Assembly: GCA_050260775.1 (NCBI GenBank) | Contig: JBLNCP010000041.1 | Coordinates: 1-64,000, forward strand | Source: CALABS01 sp050260775 | Lineage (GTDB): Bacteria; Pseudomonadota; Alphaproteobacteria; Rhodospirillales; Magnetospirillaceae | Direction of reading: 5' to 3' | Length of the DNA: 64,000 bases | Shown: positions 26,801 to 35,123 of the stretch, piece after piece | How positions within the stretch are numbered: position 1 is the first letter of the stretch | Layout of the letters: each line of letters opens with the position of its first letter | The notes under the pieces: generated by a model | Database searches by the model: none | What the model was told of the DNA's origin: nothing | What the model saw: only the letters and a program-made list of their open reading frames with translations | Translations under genes and position numbers: made by a program

Positions 26801-26878
26801 CTTGGGAGGAAAGTTCACCTTGTGCGATCCCACATGTTGTGATTGCTTCACACTGGTCAAACGAACGGGAGGGGTCAA
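23843..26878 (-). CDS. glnE: Bifunctional glutamine synthetase adenylyltransferase/deadenylase
   Basis: GlnE adds or removes AMP on glutamine synthetase in response to PII proteins, controlling nitrogen assimilation. The protein has about 1000 residues and two nucleotidyltransferase domains. The N-terminal deadenylase motif is GMGKLGARELNYSSDIDLIV and the C-terminal adenylylase motif is AMGKMGGREMTATSDLDLIL, with helical domains between and after them. The start is uncertain. The outermost start is TTG at 26878, and GTG codons at 26851, 26833 and 26818 are all possible. None has a clear ribosome binding site. It ends in a 4-bp overlap with bcp. Confidence 0.95.
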   Translation of the reverse strand: MTPPVRLTSVKQSQHVGSHKVNFPPKDRSLPRIGNAALQELGFQHWREAAGDQEDSELATFMHQLEGDSEARPLLAAIFGNSPFLTRCLLAETRFLRQIFAEGPDAALGSLLDDLAARLATETDVAAVMRELRIGKRRCALLAALADIAGAWPLEKVTGALADFAEASIRHAVRYLLRREAAKGELVLAHPDDPERESGLVVLGMGKLGARELNYSSDIDLIVLYDHERIKYVGRRSIPECMIALTKELVRILDERTVDGYVFRTDLRLRPDPGAMPVAVSLVAAESYYEGFGQNWERAAMIKARQVGGDSEAGTYFLKFLRPFIWRKSLDFAAIQDIHSIKRQINAYKGGRSIAVAGHNVKLGRGGIREIEFFAQTQQLIWGGREPAMRTSRTLDALHALAAAGHVAPEAAAELEECYRYLRTLEHRLQMIDDKQTQTLPDTPDRLAEIAAFMGHADTDEFAAALTARLQTVEGHYARLFEDSPSLGVHGSLVFTGGENDPETVKTIAEMGFASADAVCSTIRGWHHGRIRATRSTRARELLTELTPALLSALATTANPDDAFMRFDEFLTRLPAGVPVFSLFYSNPSLLDLVAEIMGNAPRLAEHLARHSTLLDSVLSPAFFEPPPALEALQVELDRALVEAQDDMQEILDVCRRWSNDRRFQVGVQTLRNMLSPDAAARAFSDVADAVLSRLAPRVEDEFARAHGRIPGGGWCILAMGKMGGREMTATSDLDLILVYEAPEGVDESDGPKPLATVTWFSRLTQRIVNAITAKTAEGSLYEVDMRLRPSGNSGPIASSLEAFERYQRESAWTWEHMALTRARVVTGDPKLSDRVREVIREVLTRPRDPGALAIDVADMRERMAKEHKADSHWDVKHLRGGLVDIEFTAQYLQLRWGREHPACLRTNTRTALEGAEAAGVLARADLDSLLEAWRLWSAVQLVLRQTIAGAFDEKTAPQGLKDVLVRAAGLTDFKTLVDRMEDCAREALDVFERTVVQPANAARPAQQEQP

Positions 26879-26902
26879 GTCGCAGATGGAGGCCGGTTTC
26901 TA

Positions 26903-29900
26903 GTGGTTCACGGCGCCGTCAGAAAGCTGTTCACGCTTTTCGGAGCCCTCATCGCTGGCCTGTTGATCGCGCTGCCTTTGTTCGCCTGGCGTCTCGCCAG
27001 CGGTCCGATCGAGCTCGATTTCCTCACGCCCTATATCGAGGAGGCTCTGACAGCCAAGGACGGCGCGTTCTCCGTCGACCTGGAAACCACGGTGCTCGCC
27101 CTCGGCGGCGACGACCAGTTGCTGGAAATCCGCGCGGTCGGCGTGCAGGCCTATGCCGGCGGGGAACAGCCGATCGCCGTGATCCCCGAGCTGTCCCTGA
27201 CCCTGAACGGCCGCGCCCTGCTGGCCGGCGAGCTGGCCCCCAAGACGGTGCGTCTCTATCGACCCAAGGTCCGCCTGGTGCGCGACGAGACCGGCCGCCT
27301 GCAATGGGGGATCGGCGAGGAGGTCGGTGAGGCGCAGTCCGACGAGGTGGTGCGCCGACTGATCGATGCGCTGATCGGCGAGCCCGACCCCTCGCGGCCG
27401 GGGCGGCACCTGCTGCGCGCCTCGGTCGTCGACGCCGATGTCCAGGTCGAGGATCTCAAGCTCGGCGTATCCTGGCACGCCACCGATGCCGACGTGGACC
27501 TGAAGCGTACGCCGGCCGGCCTCAGCGGTACCCTCAATCTTGAACTCGACCTGGCAGGCGAGGCCGGTTCGGTTCATTCGGACGTCGCCTACCGCCGCGA
27601 CAGCGACGAGGTCGAGGGCAGCCTGCAGATCGCTGGCATCCGGCCGGCGGTCCTGGCCCGGCTCGGCGGTCCGCTCGCCCAACTCGCCGCCATCGACATG
27701 CCGCTGGCCGGCTCGATGTGGGCCAAAGGCACTGCGGCGGGTTCGATCTCGGAAATGTCCTTCGACCTCGCCGGCGGTGCCGGCCAGCTTAACCTGCCGG
27801 CCCCGGCCGATTTCCATCACCGCGTCGCCTCGATCCACCTTCGCGGCGGGGCCTCGGACGGCCTGACCCGCGCGCAACTGGACGAGTTGTTCGTCGACCT
27901 CGAAGGGCCGACCGCGACATTGTCGGCCGTCGCGGACGGCTTGGGCGGGCGAACCACGGTCAAGGCCGACGCGGTCGTTCACAACGTCCCCTTCGACGCG
28001 CTGCCCCGATTGTGGCCGGAGCCGTTGGCGCGCAATGCCCGGGACTGGGTGGTCAAGAACATGTCGGCCGGCATCGCGCGCGAGGCGCGGGCGACCATCT
28101 CCGCCGTGTCGGCGTCCGGCCGCTTCGACGATGTGGTGGTCGACCACATCGGCGGGACGGTCGAGGGCTCGGGGGTGACCGTCGACTACCTGTCGCCCAT
28201 GCCGGTGGTGAAGAACGCGGCGGCGACGGCCAATTTCGACGCCAAGGACTTCCGCATCAACATCAAGGCCGGCGAGGTCTATGGCCTCAAGGTCAAGGAC
28301 GGCCTGATCATCCTGGGCGGGCTCGACCAGGAGGACCAGTTCGCCGACATCGACCTAAACATCGCGGGGCCGGCGGCCGACGCGCTCAAGCTGATCGACC
28401 ACAAGCCGCTGGGCTACGCCAAGGCGCTGGGGATCGACCCGGCGGTGGTCGGCGGCGACGCCACCACCCGCCTGCGCCTCAAATTCCCCCTGCTGCACAG
28501 CCTCAAGCTGGAGGACGTCGCCATCAAGGCCCACGCCTCGCTGAAGGGGGCCACCATTCCCAAGGTCGCGATGGGCCTGGACCTCAGCAAGGGCGACCTC
28601 GAACTGGACGTGGATGCCAAGGGGCTCGACGCCAGCGGTCCGGTGGTGCTGGGCTCCATTCCCGCCGATCTGAAGTGGCGCGAGAACTTCTCCAAAGGCT
28701 CGCCCTTCCGCAGCCGCTATATCCTCAAGGCCCCCAAGGTCGACGAGGCCCAGCGGGTCGAGCTGGGATTGGACAGCGTTCCGTTCATCGCCCCCTTCAT
28801 GGAGGGGGCCATGGCCGCCGACGTGGTGGCGACCCTGTTCGGCGGCGGCCGCGGCGACATCGAGGCGCGGCTCGACCTGTCGCCCGCCCGCATGCGCCTG
28901 CCGGGACTGGGATGGCGCAAGGAGGAGCGGACCACCGGCGGCGCCGAGGTGCTGGTCCGGCTCGACAAGATGAAGGTGGCGGCGGTGCCGCGCTTCTCGG
29001 TGCAGGCCGGCGACCTCCAGGCGCGGGGCTCGGTGACCTTCGCCGGAGACGGGCAGGTGCGGCGCGTGGATTTCGACCGGCTGTCGTTCGGCCGGACCGA
29101 CATCAACGGCAGCCTGCAGTTCCGTCCCAACCGCGGCGGCATCGATGTCGCGTTCAAGGGCAAGAGCTTCAACGCCGAACCGGTCATCGGCAATGACGAC
29201 GACGGAGCCGGTGGCGAGGCGGCGGCGGCGGCCAAGCACCGCCGCAAGTCGGATCTGCCGCCGATGTCGATCACCGGCAGCGTGGACATGCTGTGGCTCT
29301 CGGCCAAGGGGGGAGTGTCGGGCGCCGCCCTGTCGGTCAGCCGCGACGCCGACGACTGGCGCCATCTGTCGCTGCGGGGCACCGTGGGGGAGGGCAAGCC
29401 GATCATCGCCGAGATGAAGCCTGCTCCCAACAAGCGCCGCGACGTCCGGGTCGTCTCCGACGACGCCGGTGCGGTGGCCCGGGCCTTCGACGTCTACGAC
29501 GATCTGGTCGGCGGCAAGCTGGAGATCACCGGCTATTACGACGACAGCAAGGAGGAGCAGCCGATCACCGGCACGCTGCACGTCAGCGACTACAACGTCG
29601 TCAACGCGCCGGCGCTGGCCCGGCTGCTGACGGTCGCCGCGCTGACCGGCGTCGTCGACCTGCTGAACGGCGAAGGCGTCAGCTTCTCGGGGCTGGATGC
29701 CCCCTTCACCCTCACCGACGGCCTGCTTCAGGTGCGGGACGCCCGCGCCTACGGACCGGCCCTGGGCATCACCGCCAAGGGCGAGATCGACCTCGACAAC
29801 AGCCGGCTGGCGCTGGAGGGCACGGTGGTGCCGGCCTACGCGCTCAACAGCGTGCTCGGCAAGATCCCGTTGTTCGGCTGGCTGGTGACCGGCGGCGAGA

Positions 29901-30067
29901 AGGGCGGCGGCCTGGTGGCGTTCAACTTCTCCATGAAGGGACCGACGCAGGAGCCGGACGTGGTGGTCAACCCGCTGTCGGCGTTGACCCCCGGCTTCCT
30001 GCGCCATCTCTTCAACATCTTCGACGACGGCACCGAGACCGAGGCGCGCAAGCGCGCCAGGCAATAG
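26903..30067 (+). CDS. AsmA/YhdP-family envelope protein (very large)
   Basis: The 1054-residue protein has one N-terminal membrane segment (about residues 8-28, LFGALIAGLLIALPLFAW) and a long periplasmic body of repeated beta segments. The C-terminal AsmA-like region includes SDYNVVNAPALARLLTVAAL, then LDAPFTLTDG and PLFGWLVTGG. YhdP-type proteins are thought to bridge the inner and outer membranes and carry phospholipids. The GTG start at 26903 is chosen because GGAGG (26888-26892) lies 10 bases upstream and it places the membrane segment at the N-terminus. It is divergent from glnE and could cooperate with the MlaD proteins at 3972-5059. Confidence 0.88.
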   Translation: MVHGAVRKLFTLFGALIAGLLIALPLFAWRLASGPIELDFLTPYIEEALTAKDGAFSVDLETTVLALGGDDQLLEIRAVGVQAYAGGEQPIAVIPELSLTLNGRALLAGELAPKTVRLYRPKVRLVRDETGRLQWGIGEEVGEAQSDEVVRRLIDALIGEPDPSRPGRHLLRASVVDADVQVEDLKLGVSWHATDADVDLKRTPAGLSGTLNLELDLAGEAGSVHSDVAYRRDSDEVEGSLQIAGIRPAVLARLGGPLAQLAAIDMPLAGSMWAKGTAAGSISEMSFDLAGGAGQLNLPAPADFHHRVASIHLRGGASDGLTRAQLDELFVDLEGPTATLSAVADGLGGRTTVKADAVVHNVPFDALPRLWPEPLARNARDWVVKNMSAGIAREARATISAVSASGRFDDVVVDHIGGTVEGSGVTVDYLSPMPVVKNAAATANFDAKDFRINIKAGEVYGLKVKDGLIILGGLDQEDQFADIDLNIAGPAADALKLIDHKPLGYAKALGIDPAVVGGDATTRLRLKFPLLHSLKLEDVAIKAHASLKGATIPKVAMGLDLSKGDLELDVDAKGLDASGPVVLGSIPADLKWRENFSKGSPFRSRYILKAPKVDEAQRVELGLDSVPFIAPFMEGAMAADVVATLFGGGRGDIEARLDLSPARMRLPGLGWRKEERTTGGAEVLVRLDKMKVAAVPRFSVQAGDLQARGSVTFAGDGQVRRVDFDRLSFGRTDINGSLQFRPNRGGIDVAFKGKSFNAEPVIGNDDDGAGGEAAAAAKHRRKSDLPPMSITGSVDMLWLSAKGGVSGAALSVSRDADDWRHLSLRGTVGEGKPIIAEMKPAPNKRRDVRVVSDDAGAVARAFDVYDDLVGGKLEITGYYDDSKEEQPITGTLHVSDYNVVNAPALARLLTVAALTGVVDLLNGEGVSFSGLDAPFTLTDGLLQVRDARAYGPALGITAKGEIDLDNSRLALEGTVVPAYALNSVLGKIPLFGWLVTGGEKGGGLVAFNFSMKGPTQEPDVVVNPLSALTPGFLRHLFNIFDDGTETEARKRARQ

Positions 30068-30070
30068 GCC

Positions 30071-30430
30071 TCAGCGCCAGCCGTAGGACGGCGGCGCGTA
30101 GGCCGGCGGGCCATAGGACGGCCGATTGTAGGACGGGGCCGGGGCGCCGTAATACATGCGGTCGGCGCGATCCATGGAGGCGCCCGCCTCAGAGCCAGCG
30201 AAGGCGCCGAGCAGGGTGCCGGCCGCCGTAGCGGCCAGGCGGCCGTTGCCGCGGCCGAACTGCGCGCCCGCCAGGGCGCCCGCGGCGCCACCGAGCACCG
30301 CGCCGCCCGTCTGCTTGCTGATGCCGTACCCACCCGGGCCGTATCCGCCGCCGCCATAGCCATAGCCGCCGGGCTGGGCGCAGGCGGCGAGCGAGAGGGT
30401 GAGGGCGGCGACAGCGATCAATTTGCGCAT
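30071..30430 (-). CDS. Glycine-zipper lipoprotein (first of a pair)
   Basis: The 119-residue protein has a lipoprotein signal with lipobox LAAC (Cys 17). A Gly/Tyr-rich stretch follows, then a glycine-zipper segment (GGAVLGGAAGALAGAQFG and GTLLGAFAGSEAGASMDRAD) as in the 17-kDa surface antigen/SlyB group. The tail is Pro/Tyr-rich (APAPSYNRPSYGPPAYAPP). It ends close to the convergent AsmA-like gene. It is a paralogue of the gene at 30581-31102, sharing the signal, the GISKQTGGAVLGG block and the zipper. An outer-membrane location is expected. Confidence 0.85.
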   Translation of the reverse strand: MRKLIAVAALTLSLAACAQPGGYGYGGGGYGPGGYGISKQTGGAVLGGAAGALAGAQFGRGNGRLAATAAGTLLGAFAGSEAGASMDRADRMYYGAPAPSYNRPSYGPPAYAPPSYGWR

Positions 30431-30500
30431 GGTGTCCTCCTGGGACCTATGCGCAGAAGGTTACCCACTATGCGTGGCGGGATTATGGGGCGATTGGGGC

Positions 30501-30537
30501 AAAAAGAAGCCCGCCGGTCCTGAGCGAGCCGGCGGGC
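30501..30537 (-). terminator. Terminator of the second glycine-zipper gene
   Basis: A 9-bp stem, GCCCGCCGG (30509-30517) and CCGGCGGGC (30529-30537), is followed on the minus strand by TTCTTTTT. It separates the two glycine-zipper genes. Confidence 0.85.
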
Positions 30538-30580
30538 CAAGGTCGGGAGCGGATATGGGTCCGCGCTCCCAGGGGATTCG

Positions 30581-31102
30581 TCAGTTGGTCACCTTCCAGC
30601 TGCCGTCGGGCTGGCGGCAGGCGGTGCCGTAGGATTGCTGCTGCTGGCCGCCGACCGTGACGGTCTGCTGGTATTCGCGGCAGTACTGGCCGGGGGCCCG
30701 CTCATAGGTGCGCGTCGGCGTCACCGTGCCGTAATTGCCGCTGTCGGGATTGTTCCAGGTGATCGACTGGCCGGCCGGGGTGTTCTCGAAGGCGCGCTGG
30801 CCGGCCTGGTTGGCGTAGGCCATGTCGGCGCGGTCGAGCGACTGGCCGACCTCGGAGCCGACGAAGGCGCCGAGCAGGGTGCCGAGCGCCGTGGCGGCCA
30901 ACTGCCCCGTGCCCTTGCCGAACTGGGCACCGGCGACCGCGCCGCCGACCCCGCCGAGCACGGCGCCGCCGGTCTGCTTGCTGATGCCGCCCCCACCGCC
31001 GCCATAACCGCCGCCGCCACCATACCCGCCGCCGTAACCGCCAGGCTGGGCGCAGCCCGCCAGCGAAACCACGAGGGCCGCAGCCATAACAACCTTGCGC
31101 AT
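30581..31102 (-). CDS. Glycine-zipper lipoprotein with surface-antigen C-terminal domain
   Basis: The 173-residue protein has lipobox LAGC, a Gly/Tyr-rich segment, the same glycine zipper as its neighbour, and an added C-terminal domain. That domain (WNNPDSGNYGTVTPTRTY, CREYQQTVTVGG, GTACRQPDGSWKV) matches the 17-kDa surface antigen type known from rickettsiae and other alphaproteobacteria. The two Cys could pair. The ATG at 31102 has GGAGGAAGAC upstream. It has its own terminator at 30501-30537, so the pair is not a simple operon. Confidence 0.88.
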   Translation of the reverse strand: MRKVVMAAALVVSLAGCAQPGGYGGGYGGGGGYGGGGGGISKQTGGAVLGGVGGAVAGAQFGKGTGQLAATALGTLLGAFVGSEVGQSLDRADMAYANQAGQRAFENTPAGQSITWNNPDSGNYGTVTPTRTYERAPGQYCREYQQTVTVGGQQQQSYGTACRQPDGSWKVTN

Positions 31103-31210
31103 GTCTTCCTCCATCGAACCCACGGACCGGGGCCCGTGGCTCCTTCCCATATAGGCTCCGCCCATGGCGTAAGGAGGGTGGGAATGGGGCGAAAATGCGG
31201 AAGGGGAGCC

Positions 31211-31243
31211 CAAAAGAAAAAAGCCCGCCGAAGCGGCGGGCTT
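31211..31243 (-). terminator. Terminator of the DUF1013 gene
   Basis: AAGCCCGCCG (31221-31230) pairs with CGGCGGGCTT (31234-31243) around a 3-nt loop, followed on the minus strand by TTTTCTTTTG. Confidence 0.88.
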
Positions 31244-31268
31244 TCATTCATCGGCGGACGGGGCAGCC

Positions 31269-31838
31269 TTAGTCGGCGTGCTCCTCGCTCTCGTAATGGG
31301 TCTGCGGCGCGACGCTGCCGCGGGGACGGGCGATGGCCACCGCCTTCTCCAGGTCGGCTTCGGTGCACAGGCCGAGGGTGACCGGGTTGCGCGCCTTGAT
31401 GTTGGTGGCGTTCCAGTGCGTCTTGTCCTTGACCGACAGGATGGTCGGCTTGGTGGTGCCGATCAGCTTGCAGATCTGCGCGTCCGACAGCTCCGGGTGG
31501 TGCTTGAGGATCCACGCGATGGCATCGGGGCGGTCCTGGCGCTTGGACACCGGGGTGTAGCGGGCCCCCTTGGGCTTGGCGCGCGGCTGCGGATAGTCGG
31601 TGATGTTCAGCTTGAGGCGCGCGTCGGGATCGGCCTCGCAACGCTCGACCTCCTCGCGGGACAACTGGCCGTTGGCCACGGGATCGAGGCCGACGATGCC
31701 GGACGCCACTTCGCCGTCGGCGATGGCCTGAACCTCAAGCGGATGCAGCCCGCAGAATTCGGCGATCTGCTCGAAGCTGAGCGCGGTGTTCTCGACGAGC
31801 CACACGGCAGTCGCCTTGGGCATGAGCGGCAGGGCCAT
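31269..31838 (-). CDS. DUF1013 / TrcR-type cell-cycle transcriptional regulator
   Basis: The 189-residue protein matches DUF1013, named TrcR in databases and kept in nearly all alphaproteobacteria. Visible family parts are MPKATAVWLVENTALSFEQIA, FCGLHPLEVQAIADGE and a central helix-turn-helix-like LSDAQICKLIGTTKPTI. It should be a cytoplasmic DNA-binding protein with a role in cell-cycle expression; that comes from the family name, not from visible targets. The ATG at 31838 has GAAGGAGG upstream and gives the conserved MALPLMPK start. Confidence 0.88.
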   Translation of the reverse strand: MALPLMPKATAVWLVENTALSFEQIAEFCGLHPLEVQAIADGEVASGIVGLDPVANGQLSREEVERCEADPDARLKLNITDYPQPRAKPKGARYTPVSKRQDRPDAIAWILKHHPELSDAQICKLIGTTKPTILSVKDKTHWNATNIKARNPVTLGLCTEADLEKAVAIARPRGSVAPQTHYESEEHAD

Positions 31839-31984
31839 AAATCCTCCTTCAGGGCTTCGACGGGTGCCATGGCGAGCCATGGGCCGGGCGCCGGCAGCGC
31901 AAACCATTCAAATTGCGCCGGTAGTTATAGGGGACGACCAACCCTTGGTCAAACCGCTAAGGCCGGCCAGTGCAAACTGGTCCC

Positions 31985-32974
31985 TCACAGGGTGAGGACG
32001 ATCTTTCCGATATGGGTGTTGGATTCCATGAGTCCATGCGCCTCGGCCGCCTTCTCCAGGGGATAGGTGGCATGGACGACCGGACGGATGCGGCCGGCCT
32101 CGATCAGCGGCCACACCTTGTCGCGCAGGCTGGCGGCCATGCGGGCCTTGGCCTCGTCGGATTGCGGCCTGAGCGTCGAGCCGGTCAGCGTCAGGCGCTT
32201 GAGCATGACCGACATGAAGTTCAGATCGGCGGTCGAGCCCTTGAGGAAGGCGATGTTGACCAGCCGGCCGTCGGGGGCCAGGGCCTTGATGTTACGGGGA
32301 ATGTAATCGCCGCCCACCATGTCGAGGATGACGTTGACGCCGCCCTTGGTCTCGGCCTTGACCACCTCGACGAAATCCTCGGCGGTGTAGTCGATGGCGC
32401 GATCGGCGCCCAGCGTCCGGCAGGCCTCGCACTTCGCCTGGCCGCCCGCGGTGGCGAAGACGGTGGCGCCCAGGCCCTTGGCCATCTGGATCGCGGTGGT
32501 GCCGATGCCCGAGGCGCCGCCGTGGACGAGGAAGCGCTCGCCCGCCTTGAGGCCGCCCCGCTCGAACACGTTGTGCCAGACGGTGAACACCGTCTCGGGC
32601 AGGGCCGCCGCCTGCACCATGTCGAGGCCCTTGGGGACCGGCAGGCAATGGCGGGCGTCGGTGGTGGCGAAGCCGGCGTAGCCGCCGCCGGGAACCAGGG
32701 CGCACACGGCGTCGCCGACCGTCCAGGAGGTCACGCCCTCGCCGAGCGCCGCGATGGTGCCGGCCACCTCGAGCCCGGGCAGGTCCGAGGCGCCGGGCGG
32801 CGCCGGGTAGGCGCCCTGGCGCTGCAGGACGTCGGGCCGGTTGATGCCGGCGGCGGCCACCCGGATCAGCACTTCGCCCTTGCCCGGTCGCGGCGTCGGT
32901 CGCGTCGCCGGCTTGAGGACGTCGGCCGGTCCCGGCTGGGTGATCTCGATGCAGGTCATCGTGTCCGGAACCAT
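31985..32974 (-). CDS. NAD(P)H quinone oxidoreductase (PIG3-type MDR family)
   Basis: The 329-residue medium-chain reductase is of the zinc-free quinone oxidoreductase type. It has an N-terminal GroES-like domain (GEVLIRVAAAGINRPDVLQRQG), a Rossmann domain with FLVHGGASGIGTTAIQMAK, and VNVILDMVGGDY. Such enzymes reduce quinones with NAD(P)H. The start at 32974 has GAGGGAAAAG upstream; a second Met lies 5 codons in. The gene is divergent from the DUF1192 gene, with 78 bp between starts. Confidence 0.9.
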   Translation of the reverse strand: MVPDTMTCIEITQPGPADVLKPATRPTPRPGKGEVLIRVAAAGINRPDVLQRQGAYPAPPGASDLPGLEVAGTIAALGEGVTSWTVGDAVCALVPGGGYAGFATTDARHCLPVPKGLDMVQAAALPETVFTVWHNVFERGGLKAGERFLVHGGASGIGTTAIQMAKGLGATVFATAGGQAKCEACRTLGADRAIDYTAEDFVEVVKAETKGGVNVILDMVGGDYIPRNIKALAPDGRLVNIAFLKGSTADLNFMSVMLKRLTLTGSTLRPQSDEAKARMAASLRDKVWPLIEAGRIRPVVHATYPLEKAAEAHGLMESNTHIGKIVLTL

Positions 32975-33052
32975 GCTTTTCCCTCTTCACCTGTCCGCTG
33001 GGGCGCCAATCTGGTACGTTCGAAGCGGTATGGCAAGTGCGGAGGACGGGCC

Positions 33053-33235
33053 ATGGATTGGGATGAACTCGACCCCAAGAAGAAGCCTGCGACGGTGAAG
33101 AACCTCGAGGTGATGGGGGTTGCGGACCTCAGCGAGTATATCGCCGCGCTGGAGGGCGAGATCGCCAGGGCCCGCGCGATGATTGCCTCGAAGCAGTCGG
33201 TCAAGGCCGGCGCCGAGGCGCTGTTCAAGAAGTAG
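33053..33235 (+). CDS. DUF1192 small protein
   Basis: This 60-residue protein fits DUF1192, common in alphaproteobacteria: a short N-terminal segment with DELDPKKKP, then DLSEYIAALEGEIARARAMIASK, which is probably a coiled-coil helix. The start has GCGGAGGACGGG upstream. Function is unknown. It lies 9 bp before the 3-hydroxybutyrate dehydrogenase gene and is likely co-transcribed with it. Confidence 0.87.
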   Translation: MDWDELDPKKKPATVKNLEVMGVADLSEYIAALEGEIARARAMIASKQSVKAGAEALFKK

Positions 33236-33244
33236 GAGCATCTG

Positions 33245-34027
33245 ATGTTGAAGGGAAAAGTGGCGATCGTCACCGGCTCCACCAGCGGCATCGGCCTGGG
33301 GATCGCCCGGTGCCTGGCCGCCGAGGGCTGCGACGTCGTCATCAACGGCTTCGGCGATGCCGGCGAGATCGAGGATCTGCGCGCCGGCCTGGAGAGCGAG
33401 TTCAAGGTCCGCGCCGTCTACAGCGGCGCCGATCTGTCGCGGCCGGATGCCTGCACCGCGCTGGTCACCGGCGCCGAGGAGGCGTTGGGGCGGGTGGACA
33501 TCCTGGTCAACAATGCCGGCATCCAGCACGTGGCGCCGGTGGACGAGTTCCCGCCCGAGCGCTGGGACGCGGTGATCGCCATCAACCTGTCCTCGGCCTT
33601 CCATACCACCCGGGCGGCCCTGCCGGGGATGAAGGTGCGCGGCTGGGGCCGCATCATCAACATCGCCTCGGCGCACGGGCTGGTCGCCTCGGCGAACAAG
33701 TCGGCCTACGTGGCCGCCAAGCACGGCCTCATCGGCCTGACCAAGGTGGTCGCCCTCGAGACCGCCGAAATCCCGGTGACCTGCAACGCCATCTGCCCCG
33801 GCTGGGTGCTGACGCCCCTGGTGCAGAAGCAGATCGAGGCCCGCGCCACCGCGCTGGGCATCAGCGTCGAGGATGCGGGGCGCGACCTGCTGAGCGAGAA
33901 GCAGCCGTCCAAAGCCTTCACCACCCCCGAGCAGCTCGGCGCCCTGGCGGTGTTCCTCTGCTCGGAGGCGGCGGCCAACCTGACCGGCGCTTCGCTGCCG
34001 GTCGACGGCGGGTGGACGGCGCTATGA
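33245..34027 (+). CDS. bdhA: 3-hydroxybutyrate dehydrogenase
   Basis: This 260-residue short-chain dehydrogenase oxidises 3-hydroxybutyrate to acetoacetate with NAD+, the step that recovers carbon from polyhydroxybutyrate. Motifs are the cofactor loop TGSTSGIGLGIA, NNAGIQHVAPVDEFP (typical of this enzyme), the catalytic SAHGLVASANKSAYVAAKHG with Tyr and Lys, and the C-terminal PVDGGWTA. Its stop overlaps the thioesterase start (ATGA), so the genes form an operon with DUF1192. Confidence 0.93.
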   Translation: MLKGKVAIVTGSTSGIGLGIARCLAAEGCDVVINGFGDAGEIEDLRAGLESEFKVRAVYSGADLSRPDACTALVTGAEEALGRVDILVNNAGIQHVAPVDEFPPERWDAVIAINLSSAFHTTRAALPGMKVRGWGRIINIASAHGLVASANKSAYVAAKHGLIGLTKVVALETAEIPVTCNAICPGWVLTPLVQKQIEARATALGISVEDAGRDLLSEKQPSKAFTTPEQLGALAVFLCSEAAANLTGASLPVDGGWTAL

Positions 34028-34476
34028 GTGGCCGGCCCGAGGCGATGCGGCGGCAGGACTTCCGGTTCGCCGTCACCATCCAGACGCGGTGGTCCGACAA
34101 CGACATGTTCGGCCACCTCAACAACGTCGAGTATTACCGGTTCTTCGAACTGGCGGTGGCCGAGTTCCTGGTCGGGCCGTGCGGGCTCGACCTGTTCAAC
34201 GCCCCCGTGATGACCTTCGCCGCCGAAAGCCTGTGCCGGTTCCGCCGGCCGCTGTCCTGGCCCGAGAAGGTCACCGCCGGCTTGGCGATCGAGCATGTCG
34301 GCAACACCAGCGTGCGCTATGCCATCGCGCTGTTCCGGGACGGCGAGGAGGAAGCCGCGGCGGACGGCCATTGGGTCCATGTCTTCGTCGACCGCGCCAC
34401 CCAGCAGCCGGTGCCGATCCCGGCCGGGGTCCGCGCCGTTTTCGAGGCGCACCGCCTGCCGGGAGCGCGCGCGTAA
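34024..34476 (+). CDS. Hotdog-fold acyl-CoA thioesterase (4HBT family)
   Basis: The 150-residue protein has the 4-hydroxybenzoyl-CoA thioesterase family motif TRWSDNDMFGHLNNVEYYRF, whose acidic residue acts in catalysis, followed by the long hotdog helix. It probably hydrolyses an acyl-CoA; the substrate is not readable. It is translationally coupled to bdhA, so a role in short-chain acyl-CoA or polyhydroxybutyrate metabolism is plausible. Confidence 0.9.
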   Translation: MSGRPEAMRRQDFRFAVTIQTRWSDNDMFGHLNNVEYYRFFELAVAEFLVGPCGLDLFNAPVMTFAAESLCRFRRPLSWPEKVTAGLAIEHVGNTSVRYAIALFRDGEEEAAADGHWVHVFVDRATQQPVPIPAGVRAVFEAHRLPGARA

Positions 34477-34712
34477 GGGGAGGGCCTTATCGCCGCTCGG
34501 GAGGGTTGCGGCCGCCCTGCCTGCGCCTTTCCGGCGAGGCCATTTCTCATTGGGAGAGGGCCGGGTCCCTTGGTCCGAGGCCGTTCGGTCGGTTGAAGGA
34601 GGGACCCGCCACCGCCACCTCAGTGACGAAACAATGGCCTGAACCGGGTATCGTGGCGTAAACTGGCAGTGTACCCGATGCTCGGAGGGCCTAGCTGAGG
34701 TTGTGAACCGCA

Positions 34713-35114
34713 ATGCAGTCCCCTCCGTTCATCCGCAGGACCTATGACGAGACCGTCAATCTGATGGTCGAGGCGCGCAACTACATGGCCTACGTGGAGC
34801 GCGGCGAGCGCGAGCGGGTCGAGTTGACCACTGGGCTCAGGATGTCGTGCGAGGCCATGCGCATCACCTCGCGCCTGACGCAGGTGATGGCTTGGCTGAT
34901 GATGCAGCGGGCGGTCGAAGAGGGGGAGATCCCCCCGGAACAGGCACTGGCCGAGGAAAACCGCCTATCGGGCAGCGACGTCTGCACCGACGTCACTTTC
35001 GCCGAGGATGAGGCGCTGCCCAACGGCCTGCGCAGCCTGCTGGACCGCAGCCTGCGCCTCTACATGCGGGTGGCCCGCATCGAAGAGCAGATGTTGCGCC
35101 ACCGGCTGCACTGA
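34713..35114 (+). CDS. rcdA: DUF1465 family protein, RcdA-like protease adaptor
   Basis: The 133-residue helical protein fits DUF1465, the family of Caulobacter RcdA. RcdA is an adaptor that delivers the cell-cycle regulator CtrA and other proteins to ClpXP. Family-like parts are RRTYDETVNLMVEARNYM, LRMSCEAMRITSRLTQVMAWLM and EDEALPNGLRSLLDRS. It is soluble, with no signal peptide. The ribosome binding site is weak (GAGG about 13 bases upstream). A 236-bp gap without a gene precedes it. Whether it truly acts on CtrA here is unproven. Confidence 0.72.
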   Translation: MQSPPFIRRTYDETVNLMVEARNYMAYVERGERERVELTTGLRMSCEAMRITSRLTQVMAWLMMQRAVEEGEIPPEQALAEENRLSGSDVCTDVTFAEDEALPNGLRSLLDRSLRLYMRVARIEEQMLRHRLH

Positions 35115-35123
35115 GCCGGGCGC

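Noticed and set aside
23858..26842. 994-codon open frame opposite glnE
   Set aside because: High GC suppresses stop codons opposite real genes. The composition is Arg/Gly/Val/His-rich and GlnE is unmistakable on the other strand.
34477..34712. Possible small gene or RNA in the 236-bp gap before rcdA
   Set aside because: No frame has a good start and composition, and the partial stems near 34580-34610 have no T-tract or known motif.
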